Part shown: positions 17,639-26,829 of the stretch, one piece after another
Layout: every line of letters begins with the position of its first letter
Numbering within the stretch: the stretch's first letter is position 1
Assembly (NCBI RefSeq): GCF_007859815.1
Contig: NZ_SJPH01000002.1
Location: forward strand, 109,824 to 173,823
From: Botrimarina hoheduenensis
GTDB lineage: Bacteria > Planctomycetota > Planctomycetia > Pirellulales > Lacipirellulaceae
Direction of reading: 5' to 3'
Length of the DNA: 64,000 nucleotides
Translations under genes and position numbers: made by a program
Notes under the pieces: generated by a model
What the model was told of the DNA's origin: nothing
Database searches by the model: none
The model's input: the letters and a program-made list of their open reading frames with translations, nothing else

Positions 17639-18196
17639 ATGGACAAGGCATCGCGTTTATGGGCCCCCTGGCGCCTGGGATACATCAAAGGGACCGACGC
17701 CCCGGCGGCACCCCCCGAACCCGCCGCCTGGTTGTCCGATGCTCAGACCACCTGCTTCTTGTGTCGCGCCGCGGGTGAACCGTTCGACCAAGAGGCCGAC
17801 CGGCAGCTGATGGTTGCCCACCGGAGCGAACACGGCGTGGTGGTGCTCAACCGCTACCCCTACAGCAACTGCCACACGCTCGTCGCGCCGCGGCGGCACG
17901 TCGCGACCCTGGCCGATCTGACAGACGCTGAACACCTGGAGGCCATGCGACTCGTGACGCGGCTCACCCAGTTGATGACCGAGCGGGTGGGTGCCCAGGG
18001 GTTTAACGTGGGGCTCAATCTGGGCGATGTTGCCGGGGCAGGAGTTCCGGGGCACCTGCACTGGCATGTCGTTCCGCGCTGGGCGGGCGATCATAATTTC
18101 ATGGCAACGGTCGCTGGCGTGCGGGTTCTGCCCCAGTCGCTCGATGCGGCGTGGGAGCTGCTCCATGCGGGGCTCGCCCCCCCAACCGAAAGCTGA
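17639..18196 (+). CDS. HIT family nucleotide hydrolase
   Basis: This 185-residue protein belongs to the histidine-triad superfamily, which hydrolyses or transfers nucleotidyl groups (for example Ap4A-type substrates). The signature HLHWHVVPRW gives the HxHxH active site, preceded by GFNVGLNLGDVAGAGVPG. The N-terminal SRLWAPWRLGYIKG and CFLCRAAG blocks match the FHIT/AP4A-phosphorylase-like bacterial branch, where CxxC may bind zinc. The ATG at 17639 begins MDKASRLW. It lies 54 bases upstream of the dGTPase-like gene on the same strand and may share its transcript. Confidence 0.9.
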   Translation: MDKASRLWAPWRLGYIKGTDAPAAPPEPAAWLSDAQTTCFLCRAAGEPFDQEADRQLMVAHRSEHGVVVLNRYPYSNCHTLVAPRRHVATLADLTDAEHLEAMRLVTRLTQLMTERVGAQGFNVGLNLGDVAGAGVPGHLHWHVVPRWAGDHNFMATVAGVRVLPQSLDAAWELLHAGLAPPTES

Positions 18197-18250
18197 GCGG
18201 TCCGTTCCCCCCTCTCCCCGCTGCGTGCGACAAGAAAGTGATGGCAAGCC

Positions 18251-19405
18251 GTGCATTACGCCGAACGCGAAGCGTTGCTGCTGGCTCCGTATGCGATGCA
18301 CGCGAAGGATTCGGACGGTCGCTGCACGGCTGAACCGGACCATCCTTATCGGTCGCCCTATCAGCGCGATCGCGATCGGATCACGCACAGCGCGGCGTAT
18401 CGCAGGCTCAGCCATAAGACCCAAGTGTTTACGGGCGACCTCGCGATGTGGGGCACCGGGGGCGATTACCATCGCACACGCCTGACCCACACGCTGGAAG
18501 TTGCATCGGTTGCCCGCACGGTTGCGCGCACGCTGCGGCTCAACGAAGATCTGGTCGAAGCGCTCGCGCTTGCGCACGACGTGGGGCATCCGCCGTTTGG
18601 ACATGCCGGCGAGGAGCTGCTCAACGAGCGGCTTGCCACTTGCGGCGGGTTCAACCACAACCGCCAAGCGTTGCGGATCTTTGAGCGGCTCGAACGCCGC
18701 TACGCCGACCGCGAAGGGCTCAACCTGACAGCCGAGGTGCTGCAGGGTCAGCGGGAGCGTGGCACCAAGCCCGCTCGCACCGCCGAGCAACTTGCCCCGC
18801 AACGCGATCAACAGGGCGACACCCCCCTGCTCGAAGCGCAGGTGGTCGATGCGGCCGACAGCATTGCCTACGACGCACACGATGCCGACGACGCGCTCGA
18901 GATCGGTCTGCTCACGCTCGACGATCTTGAGCAATCCTGGTTGTGGCGTGAGGCCGTCGCCCGCGTGCGGGTCGAGTTTGCCGCGCTGCCAGAGCAGGAT
19001 TTGCGTCGGGCCGCGATCCGTGAGCTGATCGACCGTCAGGTGGGCGATCTGGTCACACAGTCGCAGAAACGGATCGAGGGTTCGGGGATCGATTCAGTCC
19101 GGGCGGTTCGTGCGACGCCGACCCTGATCCAGCACACCGAGGAACTGGCCGAGGGGAAGCTGGAGCTGGAGTCGCTGCTGTTTCGCCGCGTGTATCGCCA
19201 CCCGGAAGTGTTGGCTCATCGCGTGGAAGCGCGGGCGGCGCTGACCGCGGCTTTCGATCGCTGTGCCGAAGAAGTCGAGCGGCTCCCCCCGCCACTGCCG
19301 CAGATTGCCCGCGAGGAGTCGCCCGAGCGGGCTGTTGCCGACCACATTTCGAGCCTCACCGACCGAGCCGTGCTGGAAAGCTGGCGTCGCGCGACCGCCG
19401 GCTGA
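18251..19405 (+). CDS. dGTPase-like HD phosphohydrolase
   Basis: This 384-residue protein matches the dGTP triphosphohydrolase family (dgt-like, clade 2). Family members cut dGTP or other dNTPs into nucleoside and triphosphate. The HD motif metal residues are visible: THTLEVASVARTVAR (His), then LAHDVGHPPFGHAGEE (HD) and VVDAADSIAYDAHD (late Asp). The N-terminal block RSPYQRDRDRITHSAAYRRL is typical. The start is GTG at 18251 (HYAEREALLLAPYAM). Physiological substrate and effector are not readable from sequence. Confidence 0.92.
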   Translation: MHYAEREALLLAPYAMHAKDSDGRCTAEPDHPYRSPYQRDRDRITHSAAYRRLSHKTQVFTGDLAMWGTGGDYHRTRLTHTLEVASVARTVARTLRLNEDLVEALALAHDVGHPPFGHAGEELLNERLATCGGFNHNRQALRIFERLERRYADREGLNLTAEVLQGQRERGTKPARTAEQLAPQRDQQGDTPLLEAQVVDAADSIAYDAHDADDALEIGLLTLDDLEQSWLWREAVARVRVEFAALPEQDLRRAAIRELIDRQVGDLVTQSQKRIEGSGIDSVRAVRATPTLIQHTEELAEGKLELESLLFRRVYRHPEVLAHRVEARAALTAAFDRCAEEVERLPPPLPQIAREESPERAVADHISSLTDRAVLESWRRATAG

Positions 19406-19569
19406 GCGGGCTGTGCGGGTTGTGCGGGTTGTCGGCATGCGGCGCCGTGTGGGCAGCGGTCTCCTGCTCGCCCAGGGGCGATGCGCGTTGGGGGAGTTCC
19501 CTCCTAACGATTAGACTACAGAGCGTTGGTTTCCCGTTTCTCCTTCCTTGTTTTTCGTCGCCGGTTCGC

Positions 19570-20607
19570 ATGGCACTGCTGATCCTACGCCTCGTCTTCC
19601 TCATGGTGGCGGCGGGGCTCGGTGCGCAGGTTGCGAACTCCGACCTGCTGCCTAAGTACCCCACCTATCTGCCAACCCTCGTTTTTGGGGTGGTGTTCAT
19701 GACGGGGATCGCGGTCATCGCGATCGATGTCGTGACCCGCCGCAAACGGCTAGATGTGATCACGGCCGTTTATTTCGGCATCACGATCGGGTTGTTCCTC
19801 ACGTATGTCGTGAAGCTGGCGCTGACGCCCGTTCTGCCGCGCGAGGAAGGGGTTTGGACCACCTACTTGCCGATGGTGCTCGGGATGTCTTTGTGCTACG
19901 CCTGCATCAGCGTGCTGATGCAGACCAAGGACGATTTTCGATTCATCATCCCCTACGTCGAATTCCAGAAAAAAACGAAGGGGCTTAAACCGCTGGTGCT
20001 GGACACGAGCGTGGTGATCGACGGCCGCATTGCGGACGTGGTCGAGACCCGCATCGTGGAGAATCAACTCGTGATGCCGCAATTCGTGATCGCCGAGCTG
20101 CAGCACATTGCCGATTCGTCGGACAAGCTGCGCCGCACCAGGGGTCGTCGCGGGCTGGATGTGCTCCAGCGGCTGAAGAGCGACAAGCAGGTTGAGCTCA
20201 TCATCTTCGACCGCGAGTTGCCCGAGTTCGGCGATCAGCCCGTGGACCAGAAGTTGGTGCTTTTGGCCAAGCACCTTGAAGGCAAGGTCGTCACGAACGA
20301 CTACAACCTCAACAAGGTGGCGAAGCTGCAGAACGTTGGCGTGGTGAACCTCAACGATCTGGCGAACGCACTGAAGCCCATCTTCTTGCCCGGCGAATCG
20401 ATCACGGTGCGGGTGATGAAGCCCGGCGAGGAATCGCACCAGGGGATCGGCTATCTGGATGATGGCACGATGGTGGTGGTCGAAAACGGCCGCGAGCACA
20501 TGGGCGAAGAAATGCTCGGCTTGGTGACCAGCGTGCTGCAGACCTCAGCCGGGCGGATGGTTTTTGCGCGGTTTGAGCAGCTAGCTCCACCGCGGCAAGC
20601 CTCTTGA
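19570..20607 (+). CDS. PIN/TRAM domain membrane protein (YacL-like)
   Basis: The 345-residue protein has four predicted membrane segments in the first 125 residues. A PIN nuclease domain follows (VLDTSVVIDGRIADVVE, IAELQHIADSSD, RGRRGLDVL, VVTNDYNLNKVA), with the acidic metal ligands in place. It ends in a TRAM domain (GESITVRVMKPGEESHQGIGYLDDGTMVVVENG). This is the arrangement of Bacillus YacL-type proteins, thought to be membrane-tethered RNases. The ATG at 19570 follows TCGCCGGTTCGC; an upstream in-frame start at 19420 adds unconserved residues. It converges with the methyltransferase gene. Confidence 0.92.
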   Translation: MALLILRLVFLMVAAGLGAQVANSDLLPKYPTYLPTLVFGVVFMTGIAVIAIDVVTRRKRLDVITAVYFGITIGLFLTYVVKLALTPVLPREEGVWTTYLPMVLGMSLCYACISVLMQTKDDFRFIIPYVEFQKKTKGLKPLVLDTSVVIDGRIADVVETRIVENQLVMPQFVIAELQHIADSSDKLRRTRGRRGLDVLQRLKSDKQVELIIFDRELPEFGDQPVDQKLVLLAKHLEGKVVTNDYNLNKVAKLQNVGVVNLNDLANALKPIFLPGESITVRVMKPGEESHQGIGYLDDGTMVVVENGREHMGEEMLGLVTSVLQTSAGRMVFARFEQLAPPRQAS

Positions 20608-20639
20608 ACCCGACATTCGAGCCGTAGGCGTAGTCCGCC

Positions 20640-21518
20640 TCAGCTCGGCCAGCGCGCGAACACGCCGCTTTCCAAGCGCCGGCCCTCCGGCGTGCTGAGC
20701 CACAGCCGGCCGCTGGCCGGCGGGGCGCTACAATCGCCCACGATGGCGTCAGACAGGTAAGCCGACAGCTCGGCGGGTCCGATTCCCGGCGTGTGGCAAG
20801 TGGCGAGAAACAAGCACCGCGACGCCGCGGTCAAGTCACGGCACAGTTCAAGCAGCCGCGGTAGGTCGCGCTCCAGCCGCCACGCCTCTCCCTTGGGCCC
20901 GTGGCCGTAGCTTGGTGGATCAAGGATCACCGCATCGTAAAACGAGGCGCGCTTGAGTTCTCGTTGGCAGTAGGCCGCAGCGTCTTCAACGATCCAGCGA
21001 ATCGGGGCCGCTGCCATTCCCGATCGCTCGGCGTTGTCGCGCGCCAACTGAACCGAGGGTTTCGAGGCGTCGACATGGGTGACCTGAGCGCCCGCGGCGG
21101 CAGCCGCCAGAGTGCTGCCCCCCGTATAGCCGAACAGGTTGAGCACGCGCAGCGGGCGCTCGTAGCGATTGAGTCGATCGTACATCCACCGCCAGTTGAT
21201 GAACTGTTCGGGGAAAATCCCGATCTGTCCGGCTGGCGTTGGCGTCAGGCCGAGCGTGAGCCCCTGCCCAATCGGCACGCGACACGCCGCAGCGGGGGCC
21301 CACTTCTTGGGCGCGGGTTTCCAGACGCCATCCGTCGCGCGGGCACCGTCGTAGCGGGCGACCGCGGCGGCCCAGGCGTCGGGACGCTGCTTGGTAACCC
21401 CATCGGCAGCAGGACACGGGCGATCGAGCACCAGCGTGCCGAACCGCTCCAGTCGCCGTCCGCGTCCCAGCCCGTCGGTACCGAAGTCGATCAACTCGTA
21501 ATCGGGCCAATCCGCCAT
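20640..21518 (-). CDS. Class I SAM-dependent methyltransferase (RlmI-like)
   Basis: This 292-residue protein belongs to the SAM-dependent methyltransferase group that includes RlmI/RlmK (23S rRNA methylation). The SAM-binding block LNLFGYTGGSTLAAAAAGAQVTHVDASK and the catalytic VILDPPSYGHGPKGEAW are clear. Before them lies a small N-terminal domain with GIFPEQFINWRWM, typical of the family. No N-terminal PUA domain is present. The substrate is probably rRNA but is not proven. I start at the ATG at 21518 (MADWPDYEL); the open frame extends to 21617 without conserved sequence. Confidence 0.82.
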   Translation of the reverse strand: MADWPDYELIDFGTDGLGRGRRLERFGTLVLDRPCPAADGVTKQRPDAWAAAVARYDGARATDGVWKPAPKKWAPAAACRVPIGQGLTLGLTPTPAGQIGIFPEQFINWRWMYDRLNRYERPLRVLNLFGYTGGSTLAAAAAGAQVTHVDASKPSVQLARDNAERSGMAAAPIRWIVEDAAAYCQRELKRASFYDAVILDPPSYGHGPKGEAWRLERDLPRLLELCRDLTAASRCLFLATCHTPGIGPAELSAYLSDAIVGDCSAPPASGRLWLSTPEGRRLESGVFARWPS

Positions 21519-21624
21519 GAGGACAAACGCGAGAGTGAGGTGCCAGGAAGCGTTGTGGCCGGGGAGTCGTGGGGAAGCGTTCGGTGGCACTCGGCCGGAG
21601 AGGCCTCGGGGCACCACCGGGTTC

Positions 21625-22623
21625 TCAGAGCGAATCGCCGCTGGCGATCGTCGCTAAGGCGTTCCAGGCCGCCGGGTCGATTTGCTCGTCGATGGTTTTG
21701 ACAGCACCGTCGGCTGAGACCAGGTTCGCGCCGCCCGGGTGACGGCTTCGTGCGGCACGCCAGCCGAACGGCGTGAATAAGACTTCAACGCTCCCGCCGA
21801 TTCTCACCCCTAAGCAGTCGGGCTCGCTCGCGTTGGGCGTCGCGTGGTGGTTGTACAGCGCGCAGCGGTATTCGCCATTGGCCCAAGAGAAGCCGCGCGG
21901 GTCGGTGAAGTTCCAGCTCTGCGAGGCTTGGCAGGTCGCTTGTCGAAGCGGCGCGGCCGTGACGAATTGATACTCGGTTTGGGGGTCGTGTGGCGCAGTG
22001 TTGCGTGCTTCTCCTAAGATGCTTTCGCTGGCCAACGCGGTTTTGCTGAGCCCGTCGGTCACTTCTCCCGGACGCGTGCGTGAATTCACCGCAAAGAGTC
22101 CGTCGGTCGCCAGCGGCGACCCGTCGTCGTTCGCGATCTGGGGATCCCCCTCTCCCGATCCGCTGCAGACGGCGTAGTTCGTCGGGCCGAACGACTCGAC
22201 GACACGCTGCTCCGCGTCGCTCGGGCAGAGGAAGTCGGGCACCACAAGGCGTACGCCCTCGCGATTCTCCGGCGACACGCCGAACGACGAATCATAGAGC
22301 GGCAGCTCGAGATTCAGCGCGTCGCGGACCGTGTTGTTTTCAAGGTAGGGAGTCAGGCTTGCCAGCGCACTCCAGCGGTAGAAGGTCCACGGTGTGCTGG
22401 GGTTGTCGGGGCGCGGACGGGCAACGGCACCGGGCGGGAACACGCGTTGCGCCGCCAGATAGTTTTGCGTTGCGAGCGCAATCTGGCGCAGCCGATTGAC
22501 GCACTGCGTGCGTCGCGCTGACTCGCGAGCCGCCTGCACCGCGGGCAGCAGCAGCGCCACCAGCACGCCGATAATGGCGACCACCACCAGCAACTCGACA
22601 AGCGTAAAGCCGCGCGGCCTCAA
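21625..22623 (-). CDS. Prepilin-like DUF1559 protein
   Basis: This 332-residue protein has a type IV pilin/type II secretion signal: [30 protein letters not shown], with cleavage expected before Phe of G-F. The rest is the DUF1559 domain found in large numbers in planctomycetes, ending in HPGGANLVSADGAVKTI, which contains the H-x-G-G-x-N motif. The start is TTG at 22623: AAGGAAG lies 6 bases upstream, and the codon overlaps the TGA of the PEP-CTERM gene as TTGA, so the two are translationally coupled. It is probably exported by a pilus or type II system and sits in the cell envelope. Confidence 0.9.
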   Translation of the reverse strand: MRPRGFTLVELLVVVAIIGVLVALLLPAVQAARESARRTQCVNRLRQIALATQNYLAAQRVFPPGAVARPRPDNPSTPWTFYRWSALASLTPYLENNTVRDALNLELPLYDSSFGVSPENREGVRLVVPDFLCPSDAEQRVVESFGPTNYAVCSGSGEGDPQIANDDGSPLATDGLFAVNSRTRPGEVTDGLSKTALASESILGEARNTAPHDPQTEYQFVTAAPLRQATCQASQSWNFTDPRGFSWANGEYRCALYNHHATPNASEPDCLGVRIGGSVEVLFTPFGWRAARSRHPGGANLVSADGAVKTIDEQIDPAAWNALATIASGDSL

Positions 22624-23885
22624 CGCGTTCTTCCTTTCACGCAACCGCTGAGCAACAGCAGAGCGATCACGGCGGTGGTGGGCTCAGGAATCGCGGAGAC
22701 CAAGATCGGCTCCGGCACCAGCGCGATACCGGTCAGCGGCGGCAGATTCGTGCGGATGATTCCCAGCAGATTGCCTTCCAGGTCGTATTCGAGCACGGCT
22801 CCGTTATTCAGCGGACGCTGAGTGGGGCCCGATGTGCTTACCAGCAGCGTCCGCTCGGGGGTGAGCAGCGCCTCGGAAGGGAAATTGGTGGGCCAGCCAT
22901 TCGGTGGCGGCGGGAGCACCGTCGGCAGCGCGATGGGGATCGTCGCGAAGGTGCCGCCGCTCTGGCTGGCGAGGCCCCATTCGACCAGTTCGTTGCCTGT
23001 GCCCGTCACCCCGCCCATGAAATCGGAGTTGAAATCGAAATCGGTGATGATCAGACGCCCCTCTTGCCCCACGTTGTCACGCCACACGGTGTAGTCGGCC
23101 ACATCGACCAGTCCGTCGGCGTTGCCGTCAGCCCCCAGGGCACCATAAGCGGCTTGCCATGCCGCATAGTCATCCGTATCGACATCGTTGTCGGCGTCGT
23201 AATCGCCTTGAGCGGGCACATAGGTCAACCCCGAGGCACCGCCGATCAAGCTGCCGGGCAGCTCCGAGCCCAACACGAGCGGGTTGCCGGCACCGGCGTC
23301 GATCCGGCGCACTTGACCCGGCCCGCCGACGTCGCCCGTGGCCACGTAGACCTCTCCCGCGGCGTCAAGGGCGATGCCCGAGGGAAAGGTCAAACCCGTT
23401 GCGATATCGGGTTGGCGTACTCCGCTGGGGTCGTAACGCACAATGTCGCCGACGCCCGTTTGGTTGTTGTTGACCGCGGCGTAGAGCGTGCCATCGTCAG
23501 CAAACCGTAGCGTGTTCACGCCTCCGTCGAAGAAAGCAAAGGTGTCCACCGCCGCGCCCGTCGTGGCATTGAATCGGCTGATCGTTCCGAACAGCGACGA
23601 CACGTAGACCAGTCCGTCGTGAGGCCCGACGGCCACATCGGTAAGCAGCTGGAATTGATTAGGCACTTCGGCGATGAAGGGCGTGGCAACCCCGGTGTCC
23701 AGGTCGATCTTGATGACGCCGTTGAGCGTTGGATCGGGATCCCCGGCCGGGACATTCCCAAACTGGTAGAAGGTGGTCGCGAAGACGTGTCGGGCGTCCG
23801 CGTTGGGGGCGTTGGGGGCGGTGGTGAGCGTGGCGCTCAGGAGGAGTGCCCTCAGTGCGTAGCGGTAGCTGTGTGTTGCCTGCAT
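22620..23885 (-). CDS. PEP-CTERM protein with beta-propeller-like and dockerin-like parts
   Basis: This 421-residue exported protein has a signal peptide (ALRALLLSATLTTAPNAPNA). Its first half has repeating YVSSL, GTISRFNATTG, GTLYAAVNNN and EVYVATGD blocks typical of beta-propeller/NHL/SMP-30 folds. A dockerin-like calcium segment follows (GDYDADNDVDTDDYAAWQ, then DGNADGLVDVADYTVWRDN). The C-terminus is a PEP-CTERM sorting signal: IPEPTTAVIALLLLSGC followed by KGRTR. An exosortase elsewhere in the genome should process it. I start at the ATG at 23885. It is coupled to the DUF1559 gene by a TTGA overlap. Confidence 0.8.
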   Translation of the reverse strand: MQATHSYRYALRALLLSATLTTAPNAPNADARHVFATTFYQFGNVPAGDPDPTLNGVIKIDLDTGVATPFIAEVPNQFQLLTDVAVGPHDGLVYVSSLFGTISRFNATTGAAVDTFAFFDGGVNTLRFADDGTLYAAVNNNQTGVGDIVRYDPSGVRQPDIATGLTFPSGIALDAAGEVYVATGDVGGPGQVRRIDAGAGNPLVLGSELPGSLIGGASGLTYVPAQGDYDADNDVDTDDYAAWQAAYGALGADGNADGLVDVADYTVWRDNVGQEGRLIITDFDFNSDFMGGVTGTGNELVEWGLASQSGGTFATIPIALPTVLPPPPNGWPTNFPSEALLTPERTLLVSTSGPTQRPLNNGAVLEYDLEGNLLGIIRTNLPPLTGIALVPEPILVSAIPEPTTAVIALLLLSGCVKGRTR

Positions 23886-24066
23886 GCCTGCTTCCCTGAG
23901 TTGTCGTGCTTCGAGGTGCTGTTCGGGCGGATGTTCCGCCCGCCCAGCATAACTGATCGCCAGGAGCCACGGGCAATCGGCTGGCGATTTCGGGCGGCCC
24001 AGCCGCCCCGCCGGTGCGGTGAATCTTGCCGCGAGCCACGCTCGGGAGGCCGGAGAAACAAGGCCC

Positions 24067-25761
24067 TCAGTTTTTCTGCCCAACCCCACGCCGACCCGAT
24101 CGGCTCTGACGCCAGTACTTTAGGCCCGGCAGGAAGAACGTCGCTGCCGAGGTCAGGCCGAACAGTGTCAGCCCGTATTCGCAGCCGTGGCGCTGCATGT
24201 AGGCCATGACGATCGCGGTGGCGAACATCGCGGCGGCATGCACATAAAAGGCACCCGAGAGGATGCCTGCCTTGACGACGAAGACCATCCCACAGATCAG
24301 GCCCAGCGCAGGTGAGAGGGTCAGCACGGGCAGACCGAGTTCGCTCTCGACCCAAAACAGCATCATCACCGCGACAACGCTGCCTCCCCACACGTGAGCA
24401 ATCTGCCGTTCGACCGCGGTGACAGGCCCGGCCCGGTGACGGAGTTTCCAGAAGATTGGTGCCCAAACGCCTAACGCCCCGCCCCACAGCAGCACATACG
24501 GTGTGGTTGTCTGCATCGCGCTCCACTCGGGCTGACGCACCAGGAACCAATTCGTGACGCCGCAGATAAAGAGCAGCACGGCGGCGTGCCACATCCACAA
24601 CAGGCCCCAATTTTCTAACAGCGTCGCATGGTGGGTCTCGCGAAAAACGCGCGCCAGCACCTGGGTAAACTGTCCGCTACGGGCGCTGATCGGGTCTCCG
24701 CGCAGGAAGGCATCCAGATCGGCCGCGAGTTCGCCCGCCGACGCGTACCGCAATTCGGACGGTTTTTGTAAGCAGCGCAAAATCATCATCTCGACATCGC
24801 GGTCGATGCGGCCGTTGAGCATCCGCGGTGCCACGGGGTCGTTCTCGAGCAGCATCAGCACGGTGTCGACCGGCGAGGCTCCCTGAAACGGGGGCCGACC
24901 GGTCACGAGCGCATACAGCAGGGCCCCTAGGCTGTAGACGTCGCTCAGCGGCCCCACTTCGCCCCGCCCGCCCGTAGCCTGCTCGGGAGCCATGTACGAC
25001 GGAGTGCCAAGGATCGCGCCGGTGTTGGTGAGCTGCGCCGTCGAGGCGTTGTCGGTCGTGAGGCGTTTGGCTAGGCCGAAGTCGGTGACGTGAACGCGCC
25101 CCTCGCGATCAACCAGGATGTTCGCCGGCTTCAGGTCGCGGTGGATGATGCCGCGCTCGTGGGCGTATTGAATCGCTCGGGCGACATCGCGTACTAGTCG
25201 GACGGCTTCGCGATCGTTCACCGGACCTTTGGCGAGCCGCTGCGCGAGAGTTTCCCCTTCCACAAACGGCATGCTGAAGAAGAGCTGCCCGTTGTGCTCA
25301 CCGACCTCATAGATCGGAACGATGCCGGGGTGCTCCAGCCGCGCGACCGATTCCGCTTCGCTGCGGAAGCGTTTCTGATCTTCTGCCGAGGCCAGGGCCC
25401 CACGCAGGATGAGCTTGACGGCGGTCGATCGCCCCAGGCTTTGTTGGCTCGCGCGGTACACGATCCCCATGCCACCGCGGCCCACCTCGTCGCGCAGCTC
25501 GTAGTCGCCCAGCCGATAGGGGAGCGTGAGCTCTTGCGCGGGGCCCGGAGCAATGCCCGCCTCGTTGTCCAGCTCAAGGGTCGCCGAGAGGGTTGCTACG
25601 GCGCTGGTGACCATCAACGCGCCCCACAGGTCGCGGATGTCATCCGCGAGCTCGGGGTGGGTGGCGCACAAGCTCTCGGGTTTCGAGAGATCGCCCGACT
25701 CCGCGGCTTCGGTCAGCTCGTCGAGCAGTGTCGCGAGCTGGGCTTCGGCGGCTTCGGCCAT
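24067..25761 (-). CDS. Membrane Ser/Thr protein kinase
   Basis: This 564-residue Hanks-type kinase shows DEVGRGGMGIVYRA (glycine loop), TAVKLIL (ATP-binding Lys), IIHRDLKPANIL (catalytic loop), VTDFGLAKRL (DFG) and YMAPEQ. An acidic N-terminal region of about 85 residues precedes the kinase core. The C-terminal third holds about six membrane segments instead of a sensory ectodomain. It is downstream of an ECF sigma factor on the same strand, an arrangement common in planctomycetes, where kinase and sigma factor are thought to act in one signalling path. The PEP-CTERM/DUF1559 pair lies further downstream on the same strand. Confidence 0.93.
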   Translation of the reverse strand: MAEAAEAQLATLLDELTEAAESGDLSKPESLCATHPELADDIRDLWGALMVTSAVATLSATLELDNEAGIAPGPAQELTLPYRLGDYELRDEVGRGGMGIVYRASQQSLGRSTAVKLILRGALASAEDQKRFRSEAESVARLEHPGIVPIYEVGEHNGQLFFSMPFVEGETLAQRLAKGPVNDREAVRLVRDVARAIQYAHERGIIHRDLKPANILVDREGRVHVTDFGLAKRLTTDNASTAQLTNTGAILGTPSYMAPEQATGGRGEVGPLSDVYSLGALLYALVTGRPPFQGASPVDTVLMLLENDPVAPRMLNGRIDRDVEMMILRCLQKPSELRYASAGELAADLDAFLRGDPISARSGQFTQVLARVFRETHHATLLENWGLLWMWHAAVLLFICGVTNWFLVRQPEWSAMQTTTPYVLLWGGALGVWAPIFWKLRHRAGPVTAVERQIAHVWGGSVVAVMMLFWVESELGLPVLTLSPALGLICGMVFVVKAGILSGAFYVHAAAMFATAIVMAYMQRHGCEYGLTLFGLTSAATFFLPGLKYWRQSRSGRRGVGQKN

Positions 25762-25794
25762 GACGACAAAGAATTAGAGGACCAAAAGGGAGCA

Positions 25795-25823
25795 TAGAGC
25801 GGGGAGGGCTAGAGCGGGGAGGG
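25795..25823. repeat. Short tandem direct repeat
   Basis: The 14-base unit TAGAGCGGGGAGGG occurs at 25795-25808 and 25810-25823, one base apart, in the 137-base gap between the ECF sigma gene and the kinase gene. It may be a chance duplication. Confidence 0.4.
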
Positions 25824-25898
25824 GAGCAGGCAGCCCCCCCGGATTGCCCCTCAAGTTGGACCGCAAATCGGTGGCGCTATTTCACCACAGGTGCCGAT

Positions 25899-26540
25899 TC
25901 ATTTGTTGCCTTCGTTGGTCGGCTGCTCGTCCTCAAGAAACGTTCGGAGCCGACGCATCGCCCGTAGGTGTCGCATGCTGGCCGCCTGGGCCGACAGGTT
26001 CAGGGCGACCGCCACTTCGGTGTTGCTCAGCCGCTCGAAGTGCCGCATGACGATGATTTCTTGGTCTTGGGGATCGAGTTGGTCGCACGCCTCTTGGAAG
26101 CGCCGCTGGAGCTCGCGCCATGTGGCCGCCGCGGCGGGGGTCAGCTCGCGATCGCTGAGCTGCACCGCCAGATCGATCGCCGACTGCTCGTCTTTGCTGG
26201 CAGCGTTGAGCGGTTGCTCGCGGTCCATGCTCCGCCGAGCCGCCACGCGGTGCCGGCGATGAGCGTCGATCAGCCGATCCTTGGCCATCTGCCTGAGCCA
26301 CAAGTGAAACGGCATGACCGGATTCTTCAGGTAATCGGTCAGGCGGCGGTTGGCCTCGATCAGCACGTCTTGGACGATATCGCTAGCATCCACGCGCCGC
26401 TCCAGCACCCGATCCATCCGCAGGTCGATCATCCGGCGGATCGCTTCGCGATGGCGATCAAACAGACGATTGCGGGCGTCGGGATCGCCGCCGCGGACGT
26501 TATTGAGGAGCTTCTCGGTGTCGTCAGAACGTGGCCACAT
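25899..26540 (-). CDS. ECF-type RNA polymerase sigma factor
   Basis: This 213-residue protein has sigma region 2 (RLFDRHREAIRRMIDLRMD, VDASDIVQDVLIEANRRL, FHLWLRQMAKDRLIDAHRRH) and region 4 (LDPQDQEIIVMRHFERLSNTEVAVALNLS, then MRHLRAMRRLR). The long spacer between regions 2 and 4 is typical of planctomycete/verrucomicrobial ECF factors. It redirects RNA polymerase to a specific promoter set. No anti-sigma gene adjoins it; the membrane kinase gene downstream is the probable partner. It starts at the ATG at 26540 (MWPRSDDTEK). Confidence 0.92.
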   Translation of the reverse strand: MWPRSDDTEKLLNNVRGGDPDARNRLFDRHREAIRRMIDLRMDRVLERRVDASDIVQDVLIEANRRLTDYLKNPVMPFHLWLRQMAKDRLIDAHRRHRVAARRSMDREQPLNAASKDEQSAIDLAVQLSDRELTPAAAATWRELQRRFQEACDQLDPQDQEIIVMRHFERLSNTEVAVALNLSAQAASMRHLRAMRRLRTFLEDEQPTNEGNK

Positions 26541-26829
26541 AGGGGCGACACCGGGGCGGAAAGTGAAACTTCGGGCAGGCAGTAGCTAACGAAGCGGCGC
26601 AAAGGCTATCGGAGGTAGGCGCTGCACGAGCTGTATGAAGTCAGTATCGACCGCTGGCACTCGAGTGACAACGCCTGCGGGACCCCGAATTTTAGGCAAG
26701 TTGCCTCAAGTGCGAGGAATCTGGGGTTGTTGGCGATTGCGCGCCGCTGATAAAAGCCGCCGCAATCACGTGCCGGGGTGGCGTTTCGCCCGCGGCCCGA
26801 TCCTTCAGCCAGCTAGGCAGCCAACGCCA

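Noticed and set aside
17657-18934. Minus-strand frame of 425 codons
   Set aside because: It lies opposite the clearly identified HIT and dGTPase-like genes and has no family pattern.
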